Shown: positions 54,901 through 64,000 of the stretch, one piece after another
Position numbering within the stretch: the stretch's first letter is position 1
How the letters are laid out: each line of letters opens with the position of its first letter
NCBI GenBank assembly: GCA_021234155.1
Contig: JAJEKV010000113.1
Span: 2,524,325 to 2,588,324 of the forward strand
From: Isoetes taiwanensis
Taxonomy: Eukaryota; Streptophyta; Lycopodiopsida; Isoetales; Isoetaceae
Reading direction: 5' to 3'
DNA: 64,000 bases
Notes under the pieces: model-generated
The model's input: the letters and a program-made list of their open reading frames with translations, nothing else
What the model was told of the DNA's origin: nothing
Databases searched by the model: none
Translations under genes and position numbers: made by a program

Positions 54901-57585
54901 ATGTAACATCACCGTATATGCTAGACTTACTCTAGCTATTTTCACTGATTTAAACTCTTCTCATCTCCCTTGGTACGACGTATCTAAGATAGTCAACTCC
55001 AACCATTGGGATAACTGGAATGCTTATCTCTGGTAAAGCATACCTAACCCAATATCTTCGTATATAACCATATCATTACGCTCATTCTTTAAACCTTGTC
55101 AAGTAATATTTCACTCGCCTTGTACGAATATTCTACTATCTTTTAATATGATATACATCTGAATATCACAATCGACATCCTCGATATGCTCACCACTATA
55201 GTATTTGCTACTATAAGATCCTTCCTACATCCAAGACCGCTACGTTGTTATTATATGATATAGTAACATGTGTGCACCAACCCTAAGTCTAGACTCATAT
55301 GTAACTCGTTGACATAGCCATCTAGCTATGTTCATACTTGCGGCCAACTTATTTCCTCAACTCGGTTATCTGGTACCATAGACATGTTGTGGTTTTGACA
55401 CCACACTTTCTACACTCTCTAGCCTTAGTTTGCCTCGGTCCTCAAGCTCTAGTCACAACTTCCACAGGGGCAAATGCCACCCTAAGTTCCTAGTGGACAT
55501 GTTTGACGTCTAGTATAAGAACTCTTATCTTCATTACTTCCGTATTCATATGGAATGTGAACTAAAAGTTCTAGTATATATCCTATCTTCTTCTAGTTAT
55601 GTTTTACTATTAAATGGTTCTAGTACGCATATATCAACGCGGAGCTACTCCTCGGGATACACACACGATACCAAGTCCAGAGCACATCCTCCTTGGTGAG
55701 ATGGTTGCGCCTGCTCCTACCAATTGTCGCCTTCTCTTGACCTTGTGTGGAAACTACGTTCCACATTATTGTCCAGTCGGTTATCCGGCATCTCGATGCT
55801 CCCAGCCGACATAAGATGTCGCCGGGTCAACGTCATTAAGCGTATTCACGTGGCTATGTGGTCTTCTTAGTCATCCATAATCTTGCATCTTTATTTCACG
55901 CCTTATAAACGTCAATCTCCTTACGAAATACAATGTATGTGTAATTTTATAATCCATACTTTATGGATCAACATCCTCATACAACATTATTCTCTACCGT
56001 TCCGCGAATCATACCTTGCTTCAAGTAGCAATAGCTATACAATGTCGGGTTGACATTCTATACCTTCACCACCATTGTCGAAACCTACACTTCTAAAGTG
56101 ATCTCTCTTTCAAAAGCTGGGTACTTATAATCCAGTTTCCACCTTAGTACCTTACCTCTCTAATGTGGTCTATAAGTAGGTCCAGTGTTTCAATCAGATA
56201 ACAAACATCATCAGACCAATTTCTCGACTAACCATCCAAAATAAGGATACCTTACCACTCCTTATTCCCAACGTTTAGCACTCCTACTTCAAGCAAGAAC
56301 CCAGGATCTGCTTAACCTTCATTATATAATAGCCTCAAGAAGCACGGGGCATGCTTTTGATGCTTCCGTATCTCTAATAAATGTATAGATATAACTAATG
56401 AATTAAAGGTGTGCCCATGTGAGGTAAAGCTCGTTTTAGTCATAGTTCACCTCGACCTTCCTTTGGTCAATTAACCTGAAGAACCATCTTTTACTTTCTA
56501 TTTTGGAGCATCATATGGAACCTTAGATCCATGACTTTAGATTTAGCTCCACAGCGGTTTTTAACCATAGGTATTTAAAGCCAACAATATCGCAATTGGA
56601 GTCTTGCACCTTAGAACTTTATTTGAAATCAAACCAACATTTCTATCAACAATGTAGTCTCATTTTCTAAGGGTCTTTACCCCTCGCATATTAGGGTCTC
56701 GCTATCAGTTATAGCTAAGTGTAAACTATCGATCGAGAGTGTGAGTCTAGTAACATTAAAGATACTCAAAAGGAGAACGCTATTTAGCCATATAGTCAAC
56801 TATAATAGAAGGAGATAATTATGTATGTCTTACACAAACTCCTAAGGGAATAACCAGGCTTAGAAAATGTTATCACAAGGTTATGAATAATAAATGATGA
56901 AGAACGTCTGTCTGTAATTAACATTAACGTATATAGGTAAAAATGGCAAAAACAGTACAATATATAATTCTATTAAAGGGTAAGTATAAATGTGAGGGGC
57001 ATGTAAACACTGACAATAGCAATATACGCGTTGTTAAAACTGTAACAAAATAGGAAAACAAAATTTTAATAAACAAATAAATTAGGGCTGGCTGTAATAA
57101 AATGAATTGCAAAGTTACAATAGACATATACACGGAAGTTAATATGATTAGAATAACTTTCTACTAAACAGTACCCAATTACATAAGTTTGTATTATATT
57201 AAAAGAACAAATAGAAGTTGCTTATATTTACACTTGTCCATAATATATAATCAATTACCCGTATGTATCAAAAGAATAATTTCTAAATAAGATAAACTGT
57301 GAACTCATCACCACCAATGGAACAGTGAGACCTCCACAAATCTTGACTGTTCACTTTCGACGGTCCTAAAAGATGGTCATGTCTGACCTATACCTCTACC
57401 TTTTATATATCGCAGAGTTATAAATTACACATTACAAGTCATTTCAAACTTCATCACTTTGACATGACAACGTCTGTGTGACTTATAATCTCACACTATC
57501 TCTTTAAGGAGGGGAGACTTCTTTCCAATGTACGATGTGTTGCCCTACGATAAGAGTAGTCTTGATGCTGAGGACAACATCATTT

Positions 57586-57600
57586 TTAAGGTGGGGAGAA
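57586..57600 (+). promoter_or_regulatory. polypurine tract
   Basis: AAGGTGGGGAGAA immediately before the 3' LTR. Confidence 0.85.
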
Positions 57601-59138
57601 TGTGACGTTCCACGTATTTATACGGTATATGTATAAATATACTGACACGTCACGTAGTAGGCATATGCCACCATGGGGTATGTTAACCTAGGGGGTTGAC
57701 CTAAAAGGGATTAATTTAGCTATGCTAAATTAATAAAACCTAATTAAGGGTATTTTTGTCTTGATTAACCTAATTAGTTTAATTAGTTAATTAATGACAT
57801 GCCACCTGGCCCAAATCGATTGGGCAAGGCAGGGTTTCCAATTGGGACACCCAAATTAGGGCTTTTGGGCCCCAATTCGAATTAGGAGCAATTGGAGATA
57901 GAGGAGTTGAAGCAGCAGCCAGGCACCCTTCACCTAGTCAAGATGGAGCAGCCCAAGACCGATTTGACGGTTAGTGAGTAGGTTACTTTGTTGATCTATA
58001 GCATAGCGCCTCTTTGTGGTGTGTTCTCTCTCTGTTTTTCTTTGTGGGTTACCTGTTAGGCTAACCCTTGATTGATATGGTGAGTATCCTTATCTCTAGT
58101 CTCTGTATGTGCTTTGGTGGATGGTTTAGTAGTTCTTTGCTTAGTTAGCACTCCGGAGATGGGGGATTACTGGGGGGTAGAGACCTCTGAACCCATGTAT
58201 TGTAGTATGCTCCTAGATAGAGCCCCCAGATATTCCCATTATATGCGGCTCAGGCACAAGATCCCACCGAGCCATGGAATCTATGGCATCATTGAAGCAC
58301 CGAGATAAGGGGCGTAGTGATGAAGTGTGGGGTGGGGTCTCGCTTTGCATAAAAGGCTACGGGGACTCCTATAGTGAGCTAGGCCCGATAGCCCATCCAC
58401 GTGAGGGGCGGGTATGGGTCCGACACTCTGCGGGTGCAGAGGTGTGATCATCTTGTACTTTGAAGATAAAGTTAGGGGAGTAAGTCGGGTACGGATGCGG
58501 GGGTCGCTGATGCGGCACGTGTCCTCTAGCTCACCCATGGATTCACTGCGACTCTGGGAGGAGACGCCTCTCTGACATGCCTCATCGGACCGGGGAGATG
58601 TAACCCGGAGTAGTCCCGTAGGGTGATTCCTTGGGATTGCGTCTCCGGGCGCCATAGCTTGATTCAGCCTATCTGCAAAGTGTGCACAGGAGGGGCGGAT
58701 GGAGTGGACTACCCTAGCCACTGTTCTATGCCAGCCAGCTCCAGGTTATACCTCTGTCTGCTGATCTCTTGAGACCGAGCCGTCAGTCCATCCTCACAGG
58801 AGTCTGAGCCGGGGTAGAAGCTAGGGGTTTGGGGCGTTTTCCTTAGGATTAGATGCATCTTCTTTGCCGTTAGTACTTGGATGGATGTGCCACCCTTCGT
58901 GGTGGTTATTTATGTATGATTTATGTTGTATGCTAACATGTATTCACGCTTCCGCGACTTAGGAGTCCCATTGAAGGCGTGGGCCGAATGACACCTCCGT
59001 GTCCTTCGCCCGGGGATCTTTCTATGGATGGTCCGAGTTAGACGGAGGGCCCTGCTCATGGTGAGCTGATTGCCATGGGAGGGGGAAGTCCCTGTATGTA
59101 TACGTCCGGAGCGCCATATATATTCAGGGAGCGTCACA
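57601..59138 (+). repeat. 3' LTR (1538 bp)
   Basis: TGTGACG to CGTCACA. Uninterrupted version of the 5' LTR, containing the single GCCA where the TIR transposon entered the 5' LTR. Followed by the CTTGG duplication. Confidence 0.93.
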
Positions 59139-59143
59139 CTTGG

Positions 59144-59913
59144 TGGATTTTTTCTCATTTGAAAATGAAATCTAAGACATATACTTTCTGGTTCGCCGGC
59201 AGAAGATAAAGATCTCTGTTTGGGAAGAGATTGGAGATGGAAAAGGGGCCTTATCGGACTCTCTAGTGTAAAGGGAGAGTCCGATAATTAAGTTATCATT
59301 CCTAGGAGTGATAACTAGTTATCAGTACTAGGAGGTAATTAGTTATCAACCCGATAAGGTGATTATCGGTCTTTGCCTCGGTTGATAACCAAAAATGTAT
59401 GGCCTCGGTTGTACGTCTCGGCCAAGTATTTGCACGTAAGGCCTCGGCCCGACCTTCGGCCCTAGCGGGCCTCGGCCTTACCTGCAAATATCTGGCCTTG
59501 GACGTACAGGCTCGGTCACGCATTTTTGGTTATCAGTTCGGCAAAGACCAATAACCACCTTATCGGGTTGATAACTAATTATGTCCTAGTACTAATAGCT
59601 AGTTATCACTCCTAGGAATGATAACTTAATTATCGGACTCTCCCTTTGCACTAGAGAGTCCGATAAGGCCCCTTTTCCATCTCCAATCTCTTTCCAAACA
59701 GAGATCTTTATCTTCTGTCGGCGAACCAGAAAGTAATCTAAGTGATATGTCTCAGATTTCATTTTCAAATGAGAAAAAATCTACCAAGGGTGGGGTCTAC
59801 ATCTTTGTCCTGAGTGGTTCAGAAGCACACAAGAGCTGGAGATGATGAACAAGGATAATGTTCAATCCTTATCCTGGAAAAAAAATCCTGATTATGAAAG
59901 ACCTAACTCCAAA
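59144..59913. mobile_element. long palindromic (foldback) element
   Basis: Arms at 59144-59455 and about 59470-59787 are near-perfect inverse complements; with the outer arm at 41868-41990, which pairs with 59787-59913, each arm is about 440 bp. Shared phrases include TTTTTTCTCATTTGAAAATG, GGAGATGGAAAAGGGGCCTT and GATAACTAGTTATC. The centre is GC-rich (GGCCCGACCTTCGGCCCTAG). No coding capacity. A 72-bp piece of it is found at 40587-40658. The LTR retrotransposon inserted into its left arm. Confidence 0.8.
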
Positions 59914-60645
59914 AACATTTGATGAAGCCATAAATGCAACAGATGCTATGAATGGAGAAAAGCGATAAAAGAAGAAATGAATGCCTTTAATAAAACTGGA
60001 ATGTACGAAGTGGTTGATACACCCAAGAACAAAAATATTATAGGCTGCAAATGGTTTTACAGAATACAACAAGGAACAGAAAAGGATTCTATTAAATATA
60101 AGGCTAGATTAGTGGCCCAAGGCTTTATATAAAAGAGAGGAGTTGATTACGATGATACTTATTTTCCAACATTCAAAATGACCAGCATAAGGATGTTGTT
60201 AGAATTAGCAAATGCAAAGAAATCTGAAATACATCATATGGATGTAAATACTGCATTTTTAGATGCAGAGTTAGAGGAAGAAGTGTATATGAAACAAGCA
60301 CCAGGTTTCGAGCAAATTAAAAATAAAGTTTGGAAGTTGAGGCATGCAGTTTACGACCTTAAACAATCACCTAGGAAATGGTACTTATGCATGGATGCAT
60401 TTCTGAATGAGCAGGGGTTCAGCAAGCTCAAAGATGATAGAAATATGTATTCAGAGATGATAGAAATATGTATTCAAAGATGATAGAAATAATATGTATT
60501 CAGAGAAGGTTTAGAAGTTTGTTACATCGCGGTATATGTGGATGATAACATAATGGTTTCTAGTAATACTGCAATTCTGGAGAAATGCAAGGATATATTG
60601 AAGAGTTTATTCAAGATGAGTGATCTAGGACCACTAAAACAAAAC
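59896..60645 (+). pseudogene. Copia reverse transcriptase fragment
   Basis: From KTFDEAINATDAMNGEKR through KNIIGCKW (frames broken by stops) to the open stretch 60178-60483: MTSIRMLLELANAKKSEIHH, MDVNTAFLDAELEEEVYMKQ and the VYDLKQSPRKWY motif. Then VYVDDNIMVSSNTAILEKCK with the catalytic YVDD, and FKMSDLGPLK at 60640. It breaks off there. A 24-base unit (AGATGATAGAAATATGTATTCAGA) is present about three times at 60432-60505, disrupting the frame between the two RT blocks. No LTRs are evident. Confidence 0.85.
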
Positions 60646-60878
60646 AAGGTGCTGCGCACGAGGGGTTGCCTTCTGATGGCTCGAGGTTGTGGTTTCATGG
60701 GTTCTGTTTGGTTCTTTTGTGTTCGAATGAACGCAAGAACAATAGTGTTTTTTATTAGTAAAGTTGCTATTCATTGAGATGGTTGTATGTGTTGTTCTAT
60801 CATGTAGTGATTGTTATGTAGGTTTTATTAACACAAATTGACTGAGTTCGTGTGATTGTATTGGTTATCTAGAGTTGT
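60646..60878. other. junction between Copia and PPR remnants
   Basis: No feature recognised; a T-rich stretch with a short unrelated open frame. Confidence 0.3.
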
Positions 60879-61330
60879 AACATTTTGATCAGCATGTATG
60901 CCAAGTCTCATTCAGTTACAGAGGCACAGAATGGCTCTGACCATCTCGAAATCAGAAATGTAGTCTCATGGAATGAAATGATTGCAGGCTGTGTTGAACA
61001 TGGATGTGGAAAGGAAGTTCTGACCAGATGTTATCACATTTTTTTGTGGCTTAAAGTGCTATGGCAGCATAGGGCTATTGACAAGGGCCAAGAGATACAT
61101 AGAAAGGTGCAGAAGGGTTTGGATAAAGACTGGTTTGTGGGCACCACATTGATTGACCTTTATGCCAAATTTGGCTTGCTGTCAGAGACTGTTGAAGTTT
61201 TTAATAAGCAAGAATTTAGGACTGTTGAGTCATGAAATGCACTTGTCTCAGGGTATCCTGACAGTGGTATCTGGTATGGAAGCTTTGAGATACTTTACAC
61301 ATATGCAAATGGAACAAAAGCAACAATTTG
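60879..61330 (+). pseudogene. pentatricopeptide repeat (PPR) protein fragment
   Basis: LISMYAKSHSVTEAQ, IRNVVSWNEMIAGCVEHGCG, AIDKGQEIHRKVQKGLDKDW and FVGTTLIDLYAKFGLLSETV are typical consecutive PPR motifs of the P-L-S class (LIDMYAK / VVSWN / G-xxIH phrases). The frame ends at a TGA after FRTVES where the family continues WN-A-L; the following GYPDSG-like sequence is in another frame. PPR proteins bind organellar RNA; this fragment covers only about four repeats with no start or E/DYW domain, so it is a non-functional piece. Confidence 0.8.
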
Positions 61331-61765
61331 AATGAGAAAGTTGTAGACTTTATTAACCGAATTTGCAGTCGAAATTGTTGTTTGAAGGCCAGCCAGCAGC
61401 CAAAAAATAAGGAGCACAAATGAGCTGACGTGCCTATTTATAATGTACAATTTTACCAATCGTGAATCCGAGGTAATCAATTTGTGGAGAACTTTGGAAA
61501 GACCTAAGCCACAAAATACCAAATGGAATCTTCGTCCAAAGACCCAATGTTCGCAATGGATTCTGGACTTGCTATGACTAAAGGGGAGAATATGTATAAT
61601 CATGAGGCATGTCTTCTACAACATAAGAAAAAACTTTGTTTGCCATATTTCAGGCCTCTCTTTCTTGGCCTTGTATAAAACGAGAGGAGCTATTTCCAGC
61701 AACACATCCAAGTAATATACCTTGATTCTAAAAAGCCTCTCGTCTGCTGGCTTCCTCACCAGAAA
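61331..61765. other. no gene recognised
   Basis: Short minus-strand frames at 61216-61603 are not recognised. No repeats noted. Confidence 0.35.
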
Positions 61766-62745
61766 CTAATGGATACACGCGAAGATGGACATCTTGGTGT
61801 GTTCCACCCACATAATTTCCATGATTCCCAAGATAATCAAGCTGAGATCTAGAATCAATTGCCGCTTATGCATGTGGCCTATAAACTCCATTGCCTGAGC
61901 AGTGAAGGCAATAGACCTCATGTGCATTTCTTGCATTTCTATCTGTAAATGCATTTCTCCAATCATGATAAGGGCGGTTCAGGTGTGTGATTCGTTCCGT
62001 TGGTGTGGATAGAAGAAACCATGGGTTCATGAAGAGGACCATCATCCTCGACATTATCATCTGGCTCTTGCTCTTCTGACTATGAGCGTCCATTACAGGA
62101 ATGTTCAAAGACATCATACTCGGCAAGATCATGTCCAGCAATCACGTTCTCAGATGCGTTCGTGTCATTGTCTGCACTACCATTTTGTAGTTTTATCAAA
62201 ATTTCTTCTTGATCTAATATACCAAGCCAAGTGGCAATCTCTTTAGCAGTCATTTTATCCTGCAAACATTTTGACTACCTCATCAGCTTCTGTATTTTTG
62301 CAATATCTGGAGATATGTGTTTGATAACAGATGTAAGAACAACTTTCCAGGCTTTTTTTAAATCGTGTGGTTTCTTATACAGGATATGTTCTTGAGTTCT
62401 TGATAATGCCGACTGTTGCCACCATTTCTCATTACCTGATGGCCACCAAAGAGGGGACGTTGCCCTTTCCAAGGGGTACCGTCTTTGTGGTGGATCACAG
62501 TACTGCATCAATGCAGACAACAGCGATCCAAGAGTTGTATCTTGCAACTCTTATAATCTTTATGGTGCAGGAGCAGCTTCGGCATTGCCATTAGTCTTTC
62601 TCTTATTTGCATGTTCAGCTTGATACTTTTGTATTGCAGCAGGTCCATTCTTATCGAATCTGACTTTTTCCTTCCACCAAGCTCTAATGTTATCTCATGC
62701 TCCAGTTACTGGCTTTCCTTTCTCTAGAATTTTCGCCAAACCATT
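61766..62745 (-). pseudogene. EIN3/EIL-like transcription factor pseudogene
   Basis: Minus strand: [121 protein letters not shown], and [20 protein letters not shown], the ordered blocks of the EIN3 DNA-binding domain (ethylene-response transcription factors in the nucleus). In-frame stops: TGA at 62694-62696 (where the family has Ser before DN), TAA at 62560-62562 and 62551-62553, TAG at 62275-62277 (where the family has Gln in RQSKC). A small deletion sits in KAWKVGVL. Downstream an acidic region (SEEQEPDDNVEDDGPLHEP) continues in shifted frames. The N-terminal part with the basic region is missing. Confidence 0.88.
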
Positions 62746-63603
62746 GGCCAAATCGTAGGAAACACTCAATTTGGGCACCTAATCGTACATGGTAGTGCAG
62801 AAAAACCACACACCATACACAATCAAGTATATAGATATAAAACGTCCTAACTTGAAAATGCTGCAATATATTGAACGTCAAATCTATAACATCTTTTAAT
62901 CTCCTATTGTTTGAATATTTTGCCTTAACCTCCTTCTGCTAATCCAATCGGCTCATGCACATTAAACCTCAATCCAATACACTCAGGGTAAAAAGTTAAA
63001 TTTGTCCTCCATATTTGGCCAGCTCGGAATATACTTAAGGGCAATCTGACAACCATGAGAAACTTTGTGCACAAAACACATTGATGTTTTCGAGAGCACG
63101 TGGTTGATTGCAAAAATACATGAATAGATTGTGTAAACATATATTATATGATGACCACCTTGACTGCAGAAGACAATTATGTTTCTGCAATTTTCTACAC
63201 ATGCCAAAACTTGACTGCTACATGAAAAAAGAGAACTCATGAGCACAACAAAAGACTAAGGAGGCATATTTGCTTATTTTGTCATCAAGAAAATTAATTC
63301 TTGACTTCCTCAATGAATATTTAGTCCAATGCACTTTACCCAGTCAGTTTGTCGTTTTCTAATTTTAAGTAAAGTACATTGTTATGCACTGGCAATTGTT
63401 GCACTTCATGCTAAGTTGAAGATTGTGCATATAACGGGAGACAGAAGTACCATTTCCTTTTCTGAATGCAAATAAAAAGATTGCTCCACAATTACAGTTG
63501 TTAATATGAGATATATACACTAACTCTTGAATATTTTTCCCTTTCCTTCTGTGCTAACTTGAATGTTTTCTTTTTCTTCTCTCCCCACTTGTCGACCTTG
63601 CAG
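62746..63603. other. intergenic or intronic, nothing recognised
   Basis: Short minus-strand frames only. The right part may be intron of the gene whose exon follows. Confidence 0.3.
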
Positions 63604-63788
63604 CTTCTGCCTTGACAACAGCAGTTACAGATGCTTTTGTTGGTCGTGCAATAATAGCTGCAGATGGAGCTTCCTCTGGAACTGTCCGTGGTGCTTTAAA
63701 CGGTTATTATGGTAGTGTTTCCAGAAATAAAACCACTGTCGATGAGCAAGCTCCTATAAAGACATTAAACATTGGGTCAATGAATTGA
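63604..63788 (+). CDS. candidate terminal exon of an unrecognised gene
   Basis: An acceptor CTTGCAG at 63597-63603, preceded by a pyrimidine-rich run (TTTTCTTCTCTCCCC), opens a 61-codon frame: ALTTAVTDAFVGRAIIAADG, then GTVRGALNGYYGSVSRNKTT and a Lys/Asn tail ending at TGA 63786-63788. Codon usage and the Ala/Gly-rich sequence look like real protein. I cannot name the family; upstream exons would lie to the left within 62.7-63.5 kb or may be lost. Downstream 63789-64000 holds no feature I recognise and may be 3' UTR. Confidence 0.4.
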
Positions 63789-64000
63789 TTTACACAGTAA
63801 GTCCATGAACTGTAAGAAAATCAATACAGTAAAATACTTGCTTTGTGATTTCTTAGAATAAAAAGTATGTACATACTGCAGGACCTATTTTCTACCTTAT
63901 TGGCGGGGTACTGCGAAAGTGAGAACTCTGAGGCAGGTCCAAGAAGAATAAAGCATGATGATACCTGTAGAAGAAATAACACCATTACATTAAATTTAGA

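Larger units (their letters stand above)
51143..57587. other. non-coding interior of the LTR retrotransposon
   Basis: No open frame longer than about 90 codons and none with retroelement motifs in 6.4 kb. Contains an AAAAAT microsatellite (51529-51580), two tRNA-like sequences on minus, and otherwise pyrimidine-rich plus-strand DNA. The phrase CTAATTGGCGGGCAGGGGGT occurs twice (about 51452-51472 and 51589-51608), a local duplication flanking the microsatellite. Confidence 0.7.
41991..59138 (+). mobile_element. LTR retrotransposon, non-autonomous (LARD-like), with nested TIR transposon
   Basis: Flanked by a perfect 5-bp target duplication CTTGG (41986-41990 and 59139-59143). 5' LTR 41991-51129, holding the 7.6-kb TIR element; 3' LTR 57601-59138. 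LTRs begin TGTGACG and end CGTCACA. A primer-binding site TGGTATCAGAGC, complementary to initiator tRNA-Met, follows the 5' LTR after one base (51131-51142), and a purine tract AAGGTGGGGAGAA precedes the 3' LTR. The 6.4-kb interior has no gag, protease, polymerase or integrase on any strand. The phrase around 57569-57600 resembles the end of a Ty3/Gypsy polyprotein, so it is probably a decayed or non-coding Gypsy derivative needing a helper. Confidence 0.9.

Noticed and set aside
58281-58721. 146-codon minus-strand frame in the 3' LTR
   Set aside because: The corresponding region of the 5' LTR does not keep the frame open and no motif is present; chance ORF in GC-richer LTR DNA.

Overview
The window looks like nuclear DNA of a land plant with a large, transposon-rich genome. 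Evidence: a plant-type ferredoxin C2, plant small heat-shock proteins, remnants of EIN3-like, PPR and cis-prenyltransferase genes, a Mutator-like element, Copia debris, and an LTR element primed by the initiator-tRNA-Met site. GT-AG introns and gene fragments separated by many kilobases of repeats fit a fern, other non-seed plant or similarly bloated genome; the exact lineage is inference. No bacterial-style operons, CRISPR arrays or replication origins are seen.

Layout. 1-3497: 5'-cut copy 1 of a TIR transposon. 3498-9518: gene-poor DNA including a near-perfect 1.39-kb tandem duplication. 10.5-14.1 kb: composite non-autonomous retroelement with short LTR-like repeats, a coiled-coil ORF and a foldback tipped with minisatellites. 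16.1-17.6 kb: intact FdC2 gene (minus). 18.0-22.4 kb: a LINE split by a 2.5-kb insertion carrying a MITE. 23.7-24.7 kb: broken cis-prenyltransferase-like sequence. 25.9-29.6 kb: kinase-like fragment and an unrecognised gene interrupted by an 8-bp-TSD hAT-like MITE. 30.1-31.5 kb: 5'-truncated second LINE copy. 33.0-39.7 kb: two divergent small heat-shock genes on either side of an intact MULE with a perfect 9-bp target duplication. 40-41.1 kb: inverted-repeat element with Copia debris. 41.99-59.14 kb: LTR retrotransposon (5-bp TSD, PBS, PPT, no coding interior), whose 5' LTR holds a complete 7.6-kb copy 2 of the first transposon. 59-64 kb: long palindrome, Copia RT, PPR and EIN3-like pseudogenes, and one candidate terminal exon.

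Most plausible functional genes: FdC2 (chloroplast electron carrier), the two small heat-shock proteins, and the MULE transposase. The most unusual system is the 7.6-kb TIR element present twice in opposite orientation. It carries a decayed multi-exon DDE-type transposase and, convergent to it, a gene with an FCP1/NIF-like phosphatase domain. The same arrangement in both copies says the phosphatase is part of the element family. Nesting (palindrome, then LTR element, then TIR element) can be read directly from target duplications and an uninterrupted LTR.
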